From NCBI RefSeq assembly GCF_000224145.3, contig NC_020176.2, forward strand, positions 3,055,592 through 3,119,591: DNA of 64,000 nucleotides. The letters are read 5' to 3'. A model generated the notes under the pieces. The model did no database searches. It was not told the DNA's origin and saw nothing but the letters and a program-made list of their open reading frames with translations. The stretch's first letter is position 1; the number at the start of each line of letters is the position of its first letter. The translations under genes and the position numbers were made by a program. Shown here piece after piece: positions 22,490-34,859 of this stretch. Source of the stretch: Ciona intestinalis. Lineage: Eukaryota; Chordata; Ascidiacea; Phlebobranchia; Cionidae.

Positions 22490-25400
22490 ATGGATGACAT
22501 ATGTAATGAACAAGTGGAAAATTATCTGCAGGCCAAACAAAAACTCAATGAACATTATGTATCTATAAAAAGGTTGGTTTATGATTTTATTAGTAATTTT
22601 GATTTCTTACAATGTTGTAATGTATCTATATATGTGTTAGTGTTATAGACTAAGCAGTATTACTTTATAGCAATTTAGCAAGTTATTTCTACTATTAGTT
22701 GTCTTATTGGTGTATTAATGTTTCAATTTTTTAATACAAGTTGTATAAAGTGGAACACATATGTTATAAGACCCAACTTTGACCGCCCCAGAAAGGATAA
22801 ATAGGTTACATTTGTTTACTTATTAGAACTCTGATGTCTGTTTAGCATAATTTAAACATCAATAGCAACAATGTGATAATAAAACTTTAAAACATTGTAG
22901 ATTGCTTCTACCTTTTCAAAATTATTCAACTGGTTTGTTCTCTTGTTCATCTGAGTGTTACATTCGAGATAGCATCTACTGTAGTGTAGCAGTGTGGTCA
23001 CTTGCATTGGCATATCGCAGGTGAATTAAATGCATCTTTGTTGTCTTTTTTGATAAATAGTTATTTGCAATCACTCATTGGTTAGGAGTGCGTGTCATCA
23101 TTCTACAATACAAGGTATAGGTTCAACACTAGATAGGCCATTTAAATTTGGTGTGGGAAAATTATTTTTTGTATCAGAGGAACCTATCTATATATTGTTT
23201 TATATGCAGTTTTCACAGTTATAACTTTCTCAGGGTAAATCATACCTAAATACCAGAACCATTGGTGTAACTTTTTATTGGACGTAACTCATATAGAAAA
23301 GAATAATCACCACTTACTTAGTCTAACATATTACATATTATTTATTTATTTATTTAATATAATTTTAGAATTGATGATGATAATGGTCGTACATACGAAC
23401 TTGAACACGTTGCAGTGAAATGCATGAGAGGTGTATTGTATTGTTATATGAGGCAAGCTTCTAAGGTAGAACTATTTTAACACTGTTTTGCATGTGTAGA
23501 TATTGAGTTGGCAGAACCTTTTCTAAATATTTTCATAGATAAATGTAACTTATTTATCGTTTTATAACATGGGTGTTCTGTTTTATACAATTTTTCTTTT
23601 ACTGTCCAGGTGTATACACTTTTAAAACATATTGTATGTATAATATAAATGCTATTTTTCAGGTGGAAAAATTTAAAGTAAACCAGAAAGTTGATGCAGC
23701 TTTGCATTCCAAGTTTGAACATGAAACAGGAGATGCAATCAACAAGAACCACCAACACTTACAGCTTGATGTGGTTGCAATGTTTGTCCTTTACCTTGTA
23801 CAAATGACAGAGTCAGGGCTACAGATTGTTTTTAACACTGATGAAGTGGCATTTGTGCAAAACCTGGTTTACTATTTAGAAAGATCTTACAGGTATGTAT
23901 GGGCTAATATGCATGTATTGTATACAGTATAAGAGAAATATGCGAGTGTCATTGAACAAGGATCTTATGTCATGGAAATCATCACCTTTATTCATAGCCT
24001 ACCTATTTAATTACGTGTGAAAAAGATTTATCTTGGTGTATTGCAATAACTTGTTCATCCCGTTTATCCCCATGTGTTGGACAACGATAGTCGTTTTCTT
24101 ACACAGGTTTTGTTTTATACAGCAGTTTAATGCATATTAATTTTCCATACTGCCCATACATTTCTAAAAATAAATTAATCACTGTCAAAAAGTTCCATAT
24201 GTAGAATATATGTGGACCATGTGGTATTTTGTTAGCAGAGATGAGGTCTGTCGTGTGTATATATTATAACACTGATGTTATAACTTATAACAACTGTTGT
24301 TGCCCCACCACACAAGGACAAATATGTTACAAAACTTTTATTTATTCAAATTTCATTGCCGACTATTCATTCCAACAGAGTCCCAGATTTTGGGTTATGG
24401 GAGCGTGGTAGTAAATATAACAACGGTAGCTGCGAGCTTCATGCTAGTTCTGTTGGTGCAGCCAAAGCAGCTTTGGAATCAGCTAATGGTTTCAATCTGT
24501 TTGGTAAGCAAAGGGGAGCCCCATGGTCAGTGCTATGGGTGGATATTGACGCGCATAATAGGAATCGTACTGTCATGGACTCATTGCTACCAAGAGAGTC
24601 TAATTCAAAGAATACAGGTTTGTTTAGATAAATTTTTTTTGAAAAAGTAAAACTTTTTTAAAGGTATGTCTGAAAATTTAGACAACCAATAACAAAGGTA
24701 CTACTGGGTTTGAGCAATTGAGATTAAGTGTTTTGCCTGAAGACATATATATCATACAATGGTAGCAGCATCAAGTCATTAACAGGAATTGTAAAACTGG
24801 AGACTCAAAAAACTTGTGTTAAAGTCTACCATGTGTGCCATGTTCAACCTAGTATACTAACACCATACTTCCAGATGCAGCGTTATTACCAACCGTGTCT
24901 TTCCCATTCTTTGCCGTCGATCAAGAGGAATTACGAAGCGAAACAATTGAAACTTTGACTTCAAAGTTAGAAGGTCGTTACGGTGTCAAAAGATTCCTGG
25001 TGAGCAGTTTTTATACCTTGAAAATAACTTAACTGTATTCTGTTTTAGAATTTTAATCTTTTTAAAAATTTTACTCTATACAGTCATTTTTAAATTTAGT
25101 AGTTATGGCCAAAATAACACAATGGTTTTAAAACACCCACAGCATTAGGATGTGTATGACTATGTAAGCTACAATTCAAACATTAAACATGAAAACCTTT
25201 AGCTTTTTAATATAAGGTGGTACGTACTTTTTCCTTCATTTGTTTAAAAAAGCTGCCATAAATCACTTTAAAAACACAAATAGGGTGATGGGTATAAGAC
25301 GGCAGTTGAAGACACCTCTCGTGCTCATTATCAACCTGCCGAGATCAAATTATTCAACAACATTGAATGCGAGTGGCCAATTTTCTTTGTTTACCTCATC

Positions 25401-28400
25401 ATAGATGGAATAGTGCATGATAAACCAAACCAGGTAAGCATTTATGGATAGTTATATATTAGTAAATCTGTATGTGTATTTATTATTATTAGATTATACT
25501 TTAATTGAATGAACCGCAATTTATTTTTTAATTGCAAAACAGTGAATCTTAATCAGTTTGTCTGGCGCCATGGCTTAGTGGTTAGAGTACCTTGTAAAAG
25601 GTGCATACATGGTAACAATATATTTTCCTACACACCCAAGCAATACCTTTATTTTACCAATTATAAAATATTGCTTTCCTTTTAGATAAAAATGTATTTG
25701 GAAAAGTTGAAGCCGTTATTAAAGGTTAGAGATGATGGCTTAGAATTATTGCCAAGATTTTTTTACGTGTCAGAAGAACACTTGGAAGCACATAGGAGAA
25801 ATCCAGGCACCGGAGAAAAACTTTGCAGTTTTGGTATTTTTGAAGAACCACCAGTGTTTTTATGGGGACAAGCTGTACTTACTATTGCAAAGTTAGTATG
25901 AGATTAAATTTTTTTAAATTTTTTAATGTTTTATAGTTAATGGTAGCTTCAGATTTAATAAGTAATACTTCTGGGCTAAATCACAGTTTAAATGCCATGC
26001 CACCCTATAGGACCTTACCAACTAACCATTCATGCATTAGAAATCTCTCTTGAGTTTAAAACCATTTCAGTGGCTGTTTTGTTTGTCCCTACTTACAACT
26101 GCTATTCAAACAAATCAGTTTTTTTACTGCTATTCTGTTCTATTATATATGGGTGAGCATGAGATCGTACAGCGTGACACGCCATGAGACCAGCAATTTA
26201 GACCGAAGTTGGTTTATTAAAAGTTATTTATTATTTTTTTAACCGAACTAAATGTTCAGTTTATTATTGGATCAACTGATTACACCTCGAGACCTTGATC
26301 CTATTCGTCGATATCTACCCGCTGTCGAGCGACACAAAGTGAGCATGAGGTACTCCACGTTTGCGGGCGTAATAAGCGACACAGTGATACAGGTTAGTAC
26401 AGGGTAAAATAAAAACATTGCAGTTTTTTAAAGTTTTTAGTATTCTAATGGTATTGTACTGCATTTGTATATGTCAGAGTCTATCTACTTATATAGATAG
26501 ACTTTGGGTATAGGCTACTAAACAAAAAATGCAGGTATAAATTTTTAAATTCTCTGTTTTAATAATAATCTTCAAATGCACAGATTTCGTTAATTTCTGA
26601 AAGCAAGCACCTTCAGTCTATATTATCAACTTATGGAATCTCCACCCAAACCCCAGACCAGGTAGAACCAATTCAGATCTGGCCTTCCCAGGAATTAGTG
26701 AAGGTTTACCAGCACCTTGGTGCAAATGAAAAACTTGGAATATCTGGAAGACCTAAGCGACCTATTGGTGCTTTAGGGACCTGTAAAGTATATCGGTAAG
26801 TTTGGTTTGTTGGTTTAGTAGTTCACCTATACTTTTACTTGTGTTTTTCATATGATTGGTCAGGTAAAAAAAATTGGATTCTTGTATTTTTAACAGTACG
26901 TTGATTTTTAGCTAATTTTTGTGGGTATGTAAATGGGGTCCTACAGCATGGCACAACATGGGCCTGAAGTTTAGGCCAGAGTTTGCCTTTTGTCATTACC
27001 CTGATATCCAGGCTGCTACAACCCATTAGTGACCACGGGATTAAAGCAATGTTTATTAAATGTCTTGCCAAGGACGCATTGCCAAACAGTTTCAAGCATC
27101 GAACATGGTATCCTTCTAATAGAAGTACCTAATCACTGAGCCATAGCTTATACTGCTACCAGCAATACCAAAATAACAACTGACTTTATTACACAGCGTA
27201 CATGGTCGTACAGTGGTCTGTTACCCCCTTATGTTTGATATTGGTGATTTCTACATGGCGTTCGACACTCAGACATTAATTGATGAACTTCAACATTCCC
27301 TGCAGTTTGTGAGTCAATACTGGAGGATGCCAATGCGTCCTCTCTTTATCTTCCTTCTCAGGGAAGACACAACGCAGGAAAATCGTCTTGGTCCAATCTT
27401 GGAGGTATTTTTTTTTAATTTCCAAATTTTTGAATGTTTCTAAAACACAAAATATTTTAATTTATTAAGTTTTATGTCTTTTTTTGTCAGTTACTTTTTT
27501 TTCAAATACTTTAACTGGGAAATTTCAAGCTTTTAAGTTTTTAAATAGCTTTGTAAAATGATAGTTTAATATTTGTTTATAATTAATACATTTAAAAAAT
27601 TGGTGTTATATTAACTGCACACATTGAACATATGTTGGGTGTAATGTTTCCATTCAGGTGTTGAGTGCTTTCAAACAAGGCCAATGGGACGGAATCAAAG
27701 TATGTTTGGGTCGTGTTCAATCATTCATTGCTTCTTCTGTGGTTGAGCATTTGGAGTTTGTAAAGTAAGGAATATTTGTATATTAACATTCTATTCTATA
27801 TGGGTAAGGTCTTGCGACCACTTCATGGGACCTGAGATTTAGGCCCGAGTTTTCCCATTACCTCGACACATTTCCCATTACCTCGACACACATGCTACAA
27901 CTCATCAATGACGACTAGAGGAATCTCAATTAGGTGTCTTGCCCAAAGATAAATATTGTCCGTGCATATTCCATCCATGTGTTGTAGTCGTATCTTGCAC
28001 ATAACATATATATCTTGATTGTTTTCAAATACTCTCATATTGATCCTAGACATCAAGATTCCACACAAATGGATGAGGAATTGTTGAAACCTTTCATTGG
28101 AAGAGAGAATGGTCTGGATGATGTGAGATCACTTAGGAGAGCAGGAAGTTCCTATTCCAATCTGACGAGGATCTGTGAAGATGATGATGAGGTGATGATG
28201 ATGTCACCAAAATGAATGACGATTCCATCGTTGTAAATGATGATGTCATCATTGCAAAAGATGATGTCATTTATGCAAATGTTGAAGTCATCAGTATAAA
28301 GGGAGGATGATGTCATCAATACAAATGATGATGTCATCAATGTAAATCATGATGCCATCAATGTAAATGGTGATGTCATCATGACATACAGTCCTGATCA

Positions 28401-31400
28401 ATCCATAGAGAATACAGAATCAGCCGTGTACAATTTCCACAATTCCAACATTTTATCATAGCGTTTAAACAGGAACTCAAAACAGCGAATGAGCTTCGTA
28501 CGCACAACACAAATGAGATTCTATCACATCTCAATTCATTTTACTCTGGAGCTTCCTTGGCTGTTCTAATTGGTGAAATAGCAAAGAGGGAAGGCCTTCA
28601 CTTTGATACTGGGAATGGAACATGTTATGAAAGACTCAACAAACTGTGCAGGTGGAGTGTTTGATTGTGGAAAATAGGGTTGATATGCAGTTTTAATGTG
28701 TTTGAATGGGTACATAAATGCCAAATATTTATTTTTGAAATAAATAGTAATGTGGATCAGTGGAAATAGCACTTGTATCATTACCTTTGACATGGGTGTT
28801 CTTGGACAAGATGGTATAATTACTGATTGCACTAACAAAATGAATTGTCTAAATTGTAAGCCATATACACATTCAAATCGCCTATAAAGTTACATGGGGT
28901 GTATGGAACAGAATACCTGTGTTATTCTTTTATGAATCTGCTATTAAATAATATTTAGGTGGGCAGCTGGACAGAAATTGTGGAGTTTAGTTCGTTATTC
29001 TGCAAGTTTGTGCCACAAAGTTGTAGATAGTCTGGCTCCTTCTATTACTTCTGTACTTGTACATGATAAGCACATTACACTTGGTGTGTTTGGACATGAG
29101 GAGGTATTTCATTTATATTTTAACTATATTTTACCTGCATTTTAAGTTTTACTGCCATGTACGATTGTCTATGTTTAAAAATATTTCAAATAGTCATAAA
29201 ACACAGTTTTTTTTTGTTAGTTTTAATACAAACATTATAGTTTATATATGTATTATAATGTATAGTAAAATTTTCTTCATTTTCAAACATTTAGAAATAC
29301 TTCGCCAACTTTTTATTTTACTCAGATAGTAGTGAGCAATCCATTACCACCAGCCACCATCAAAGATATTCTATACAGACTATGTACACCCCATGATGAG
29401 AGGGAGGCATGTTTGCAACAAGAGCTTGTCTTGTATGTTGGCGCTGCAATAAATAAACAACCTAATTTATTTGAAGGTATAGGCCTATTTTTTTACTTTT
29501 TTTTCTAATTTTTGAGGGGATTAATCAATAAATGAATATCACTTATGACTTACTAAGTGTATAAGTTTTGGGTGATTGTATTTTTAATGTATGGCTGATA
29601 ATTTGGACACTGCATTAGTGACCATTGGGTTGGAGCAATTGTTATTCAAGTTAACCATGTTTTTAGTAGCAAAGTCGCCCACTAAGAAAAATAATCAGCA
29701 TTTTCAATCTAATATACGTATTTATCGCAAAAATAGTTTACTAAAATGTATTATCCTTGCAAACAGGAATGCTGCAGGTTCGTATCGGATGGTTAGCCTA
29801 CGCTATGCGTTTGTTGCTTAAACATCGCGGTAATGTCGGTTCTTACAAAGAAACCAGTGGTGTTTTAGAGGGAGAAGTAGACATACATGATCTATCACCC
29901 AGCGATGTGAAGAAACTTTTATTTGATGTGTTGGATGTCGCAAACCATACAGACTTATCTTGGCTTCAAAGAAGGCAGATTACCGGTGCTTTGAACAAGG
30001 TGTTTAAAATTATAGTTAATATTTTATTACGTTTTCGGATAAATTCATAGTTTGAATAGATGAAGTAATAAATAGATTCTTAGAATATAAAATATAAAAA
30101 CAAAGGCGTTCTATTTCACTAGCATTTTCATGGACGTGAAATGTGTCTTACATTGTTTAGAAAATCTTTTTAATATGAAAAGAACTGTCAGAAATGTATA
30201 TTGTTTATATTATAATCAAAGATATTGTAGCTTTCGTACCTACTTGCTGCAGATTAATGATTTTTATCCAACTTTTTTAGACACCTCCTGATTTTTATGC
30301 AAAGGTTTGGCTTATATTGGAGAGAAGTCCAGATGGATTCGTAATTAACAGTCACCATTTACCACAACAACCAACACTAAGTGATATGGGTGAGTGGGTG
30401 GGTTTGGGGTGGTTAGTTGGTTGTAGTTGCTATGTACTAGTGGGAAGTATAATGTAGTTAAAGTGTAATATAGAGCAGTTCAATAAAAAAGTATAGTACA
30501 GTAGGGTGGGGAAAGATGGGACACTTTTTTATTCTATTTTCTCGTCCCATGTTGTGGTAAACAAAGAAATTTAAAATATTTATAAAACCATATCCTGACG
30601 ACTCCCATACACCGTTGTTAATTGTTTAAAATACGATCAGGATATTATGTGCTAAAGGTGTCCCATATTTCCCCATCATACTATCTATGTGGTTCAATTT
30701 ACTGATTCAAAAAGAGAGAATGCACTATGACAGTCAGGATGGAATTTGAAATTTTTATTTTTTTTTCTAATCTGAAGAATGAAGCAAAAATATGTAAGAC
30801 AGCAGTTAGTGACAGAATTATAACAGTTTTAGCATTACGACAAAAAATAGATAGACAAGTTACAGGTTAAAAAGGCCAGGCAGCTGAACCTAGGATACAG
30901 AAAACTCACAGTAAGATGTATTTATTTTAATATAAATTGGAAAAAAATACTTTAAAAAATAAATTGTAGTCTTAAAACGAGACTTATCGTTCCTAAATTG
31001 CTTTGTGGAAAATACATGCTGGAATATACAGGCAAAAATGAAGTGGCGTGGTGGAAAAAAGTAGAGGCAATGTTTGCCGGTTTACATCGGCCAGAGTTCC
31101 GACAGTTGATCATGGAAATGCTGATGGTTACTGCTATTGTACTTGAACGAAATCCGGAGATAAAATTTCAGAACACAACGGATATTGACGCCGTTGTTGG
31201 AGATGCGATTAATGAATATAAAAAGGTAAGTTCGGCTTTGTGGTTCGGTTTCAGGAAATTTAAGCAAATTTGTTATGGTTTCTGTATAGTTGTTCTGTGA
31301 AATAGTGTAAATTTTAATTTTCGAATATGATGACGAATCAAATTGGTAAAAGCAAGGAAAACAAAATTTGTTCAAAACAAGCTACGGACAAGAACTGCTC

Positions 31401-31646
31401 AATGAAAAGTTTTAGATAAAAGTGTGACTGCTAAACCAAAGTTGTGCATGGATAAAATATTTACCAAAAAATACACGTTCTGATCTATACTGGTTCCTTT
31501 TTCAGGACAAGCAGACCGACGAAATCAGCGAGTTTTGTAATTTGCCATCCGAGATATTGGTTCAATACATGGTTCGAAGTGTTGTGCAATCACTTTTGAA
31601 GGGATCTGTCTCTGTAACTGCCAATGACACGTGCACTGTATCTTAA
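22490..31646 (+). CDS. PHKB: Phosphorylase b kinase regulatory subunit beta
   Basis: Twenty exons with consistent phases: 22490-22572, 22901-23020, 23369-23465, 23663-23892, 24379-24617, 24875-24999, 25284-25433, 25686-25891, 26260-26392, 26584-26795, 27197-27404, 27658-27764, 28050-28191, 28473-28651, 28959-29103, 29326-29476, 29767-29999, 30281-30389, 31032-31225 and 31506-31646. They give about 1067 residues (human about 1093). The N-terminal half is the GH15-like alpha/alpha barrel of PHKA/PHKB. Segments such as [40 protein letters not shown] and HNRNR identify the beta rather than alpha subunit. The C-terminal half has [21 protein letters not shown] and [11 protein letters not shown]. 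The last four residues, CTVS, form a CaaX prenylation box, as in vertebrate PHKB. It is a scaffold and regulatory subunit of the (alpha beta gamma delta)4 kinase that activates glycogen phosphorylase. The exon 8/9 junction (an AAT codon) and exon 13/14 junction are the least certain. Confidence 0.96.
25561..25620 (+). repeat. tRNA-like SINE head in PHKB intron
   Basis: GGCGCCATGGCTTAGTGGTTAGAGTA resembles a tRNA D-arm/A-box, but no acceptor stem or full cloverleaf follows, so it is a SINE fragment rather than a tRNA gene. Confidence 0.45.
26925..27125 (+). repeat. Dispersed repeat in PHKB intron 10
   Basis: Contains GGGGTCCTACAGCATGGCAC, GGGCCTGAAGTTTAGGCCAGAG, GCTGCTACAACCCATTAGTGA and GTCTTGCCAAGGAC. 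Diverged copies lie at about 2175-2240, 26145-26220, 27800-27975 and 56715-56790. It has the look of another SINE body or of the same family's middle part. Confidence 0.55.
27800..27975 (+). repeat. Dispersed repeat with internal duplication, PHKB intron 12
   Basis: The same family as 26925-27125. A segment of about 20 bp (TTTCCCATTACCTCGACACA) occurs twice in a row at about 27853-27892. Confidence 0.55.
28180..28385. repeat. 21-bp tandem repeat at a PHKB splice donor
   Basis: About eight imperfect copies of ATGATGATGTCATCAATGTAA start inside the Asp/Glu codons at the end of PHKB exon 13 and run into the intron. Most units carry TGATGTCA, a CRE-like octamer. The donor GAG|GTGATG used in the gene model is at the first unit. 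Confidence 0.85.
30491..30686. mobile_element. MITE copy in PHKB intron 18
   Basis: Left end AGTACAGTAGGGTGGGGAAAGATGGG and right end CCCATATTTCCCCATCATACTAT are inverted. The interior has TGTGGTAAACAAAGAAAT, ACACCGTTGTTAATTGTTTAAA and ACGATCAGGATATTATGTGCTAAAGG. Confidence 0.8.
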
Positions 31647-32322
31647 GAATGCCTTTATTTTTTGACTTGTTTTTGCTTAGCATGTGGTTTTTTTCAACAA
31701 TTTATTACCACGTTAAAAATATATCCGACACACGTACTGCAACTGCTTATTTTTCTTTGGAGAACGTCTGGAATTAAGAACACAAAAGAACATGCAGCCG
31801 TTTACAACAAGCCTCAACTTAGGTATTTCTGTTAGTTTACAATTGCCCACAATTTCTTACAATAATGTAACCTGTGGCGTATAACCCGCCTTTCAGAAAT
31901 TCCTTACAGAGCGGCACTTGGACAAAGATGAAAAAAAGGCTGAAGTGTGTCAAAACGGGGATGTAAACAGCGACCTTTATAAAGCGCAAACGCGAATCCT
32001 ACTGCGCGGACCGATTGCGCAGTGGTTTCCACTTATTGTAAAGAAATTATGTAGGCTTAGTTTTTTTAAGGTTGTGCGAGGGAGTATAGATGTTTATTAA
32101 CCAAATGAGTACGCGCACATATATAACAAAAATACAATGTCGGAAATGAACTGTTTAATATAACACGAAATTACTGACAAATACGAAAATTACTAAAAAA
32201 ATGCCATATCCATTTTTAGGTTTTTGTAAGTAGGCTAATACACACTCCACAATCTGGGTATCATATAATGGTATGTTACTTTTTTTACGTATATGTGTAT
32301 ACTCTGTTTAATTTACACTTGA
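31647..32322. other. Convergent intergenic region
   Basis: Lies between PHKB (+) and the membrane-protein gene (-). A 60-codon frame at 31918-32100 has no support. A GC-richer patch near 32001-32023 contains the inverted repeat ACTGCGC ... GCGCAGT. No gene recognised. Confidence 0.5.
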
Positions 32323-33433
32323 TCAGCATTGTGTATCTTGATGCCTATGCTCATTAGCCCCATCTTGATTTTCCGCTGATACAGTGTTTGGGTCTTCTTC
32401 CATACAGATATTACAAAAGAAAGTGAAACACGGTAATACTGATGCAGAAACTTCTAGTATAAAACTCCATCCGAATGAAACGTCGACCAAGTCATCTGTA
32501 GTGTAGACAAACATCGCACTTGCTGCTGCTGCACTGACGCCTGTGTGGAATAATCAGGATTAACAACATTTCAGGCACACTAAATTAATTCCATCATTAT
32601 TGCTCGTTTGGTTTCAATAAAAACACCGGCAACAAAACTTCCTATAGACTGAACTTCACCTAACTTACCTGCTGCATAGTTACTTTTTGCAATCGTCCTT
32701 AGTTTTTCAACAATAGATTTTAAACACTTTTGGCATTTTTGGTTAGGATATTCGCATATTTCGCAATTCTTGCACATTTCTTTATTTAGCAAAGAGATGC
32801 TGTGTAAAAGGCCAAAAAAGATGCGATTAAAGACACTACGATGAATCCGACCACACCTTTCAAACCTGTAAAACATTTCGTAGCAGAAAATTAAGTTTCT
32901 TTTTCTAGAGAAGAATGGAAAAATCGACGCTGAACAGACTTACGTATATAGAAAAATTTACAAATAATTTACAAAAACATAAAAATTTCTTAACAAACAG
33001 TGCATATATTAACACCTTCTCTATTTTCTGGTAACGTTGTTCCTTTAATCAGCGTTTCCAACAACCCGATTGCAGCGCTAAGATATATCGAGTTTTCATC
33101 CTTCTTCACTGGTGCTATTGTTGTTCCTATCGAATTTGCACTTTCGTTCCCAGAGAGTAGATTTGTTTTAACCAGCGAGTCCATAGAGTCGGGGTTGACA
33201 GGATTTTGAAAATTCTCAACGAAAGCTCTTTGCATAGAAATTAAAGGTTCGAGAGTTTTGAGATATATATATAGCGAACCACTACCAATACCGCTATATA
33301 CCACATATACTTACAATGTAGCATTTTTTGCCACTATCCATTCAGGGTTGAACAATGCTGCCAGTTCCAAACTTAATTGGAAGAGGCAGAGTAGGATCGT
33401 GCAAAACACTTTACATTTTGTTTTGTCGACCAT
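32323..33433 (-). CDS. Multi-pass membrane protein, copy A, frameshifted
   Basis: Four exons, 33433-33315, 33227-33016, 32865-32669 and 32540-32323, with the same phases (2, 1, 1) as the paralog at 40076-41478. The second exon is 212 bp in both. It starts MVDKTKCKVFC with a hydrophobic first segment, then FNPEWIVAKNAT (N-glycosylation site), FVENFQNPVNPD, AAIGLLETLIKG, a second hydrophobic segment, a Cys-rich link (CKNCEICEYPNQKCQKC), and two more hydrophobic segments around YTTDDLV. This is a four-pass, claudin-like layout, but I recognise no named family. Exon 3 is 197 bp where an intact frame needs 198. One base is missing in or near the run of six A (+ strand) at about 32814-32819, so the frame stops early. 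It is either a pseudogene or a sequencing error in the homopolymer. Confidence 0.65.
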
Positions 33434-33899
33434 TTCTTCTTTTTAGTTGTCGCCTATAACGCCGTTGGTAACTTAAAACTGTGCGTATAGCTTTGCTATC
33501 TGGCCTTTATTTGCCAAATAGAATTGTTATATAGAATCATGACGGACATGATGTATAGGATATCGCCTTAACACGGATGTAAAGTCTCTTCTTTAACACC
33601 TACTTAGTACTGTATATTATAGTTATATACTATTTTCCGGAATGTATTAGTAAACCTATAAACAGTAATCCGACAACCTCAGAACCCTCAAAAAATAGAA
33701 AGCGACTTCCAACTTTAAACCAGGTACAATGCTGAATCGTATCTGAAAGGAAATGCGCTTGGAAAAAAAGCGCTTAGTGTAAATTCCAGGAATTAATGTA
33801 AAACAAAGTGAGTTTGACCATGAAGTCAAGTTCAAATTATCTACAAATTAAAAGAAATTCCCTGTGTCTCGGCTTTTATAAATTCATTAATGGGCAAAA

Positions 33900-34055
33900 T
33901 GTATATAGTAGAGTAGGTGCACTTTGGGCGCGTATATTATCCAAGTACCGTGATCGTGTTTTAAACAATTAGGATCCGATTTATTAATTCATTCAATGTT
34001 CTTTGTTTACTACAAAATAGGACGAAAAATAAGAAAACTATCGATATACAGTGAT
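33900..34055. mobile_element. Decayed MITE copy
   Basis: Begins TATATAGTAGAGTAGGTGCA and keeps TGATCGTGTTTTAAACAATTAGG and TTCTTTGTTTACTACAAAATAGGACG, but the right end has drifted. Confidence 0.5.
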
Positions 34056-34179
34056 TCTTGTATTCAACTCTAACGAGAATACCGATACATAGATACATCG
34101 TAGCACATCAGTGGTTAGCGAGTGACCTCTATAGACTACCCCCCCCCCCCCCCAAAAAGAGTATATTTACCGTCAAAGG

Positions 34180-34280
34180 CAACTGATGAGCGGGCGAAAG
34201 GTTTGTAAAACAGATCACACGTATAACAGCAACTGTCATTGCCCCACCAGGTGGAAGTAAATAAGTTACATTAATTTATT
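34180..34280. repeat. SINE-like fragment
   Basis: AACTGATGAGCGGGCGAAAGG, CACACGTATAACAGCAACTGTC and TAAATAAGTTACATTAATTTATT match the family at 11101-11300. Confidence 0.55.
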
Positions 34281-34859
34281 TTCCATGAAATCTTGGATCA
34301 AAATGCTGTTGCTAAACATATCCCAACAGACTAACCTGTCAGCCCAACCACCTACACCACCCGGAAACCGTATTTGCATATAATGGATAGACGTTACTTC
34401 CTTGTCGGTGTATTGGCACTGCAGATGTCGGTGTGATATCACCGACACCACGCTGCAGTGCTGGGTATCGGAAACTGTGACTCATTTCTGGTTCGCCCAA
34501 CCCACTATAGTATAGCAATGGATTGTATAATTTTTGTTTATTATTGTAAGTGTAATATGAAAGCGTTATGCGAAGGCGTATTTTAACTGTGCAGAAATTT
34601 GCAGCATTACAGTTCTACAAGATATCACGTTATTAAAAACACACACTCTGTCTAGCGTTGTGCTGGCTTACATTTTATATGATTTACACCTTAATAAAAA
34701 AATTCAGGATTCTTTGCTCAATACTGCCACCTTTTATGCTGGACATATAGGTCATCAGGCAGACTAGAAAAGTAATATTTGATCCTCACAAACCAACGAA
34801 TTCTAATATAAAATAAACATGTCTACACAAACCAGCATGTATATAAAATCACGTCTAAG

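Larger units (their letters stand above)
33434..34859. other. Intergenic with repeats
   Basis: No gene found. It holds a decayed MITE (33900-34055), a run of about 15 C near 34139-34153, and a SINE-like fragment (34180-34280). Confidence 0.55.

Noticed and set aside
25561-25620. Possible tRNA gene
   Set aside because: Only an A-box-like segment; no paired acceptor or T arm follows.
28152-28340. - strand frame rich in Ile/Asp/Ser
   Set aside because: Antisense translation of the 21-bp tandem repeat.
28180-28385. CRISPR-like array
   Set aside because: Units are adjacent with no unique spacers, and the host is an animal; it is a plain tandem repeat.
30961-31031. Upstream start of PHKB exon 19 at the TGTAG acceptor (30968)
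   Set aside because: It gives a phase clash with exon 18. The acceptor at 31031 restores phase and the length seen in vertebrate PHKB.
31918-32100. 60-codon + strand frame after PHKB
   Set aside because: No similarity, no splice partners, and short.
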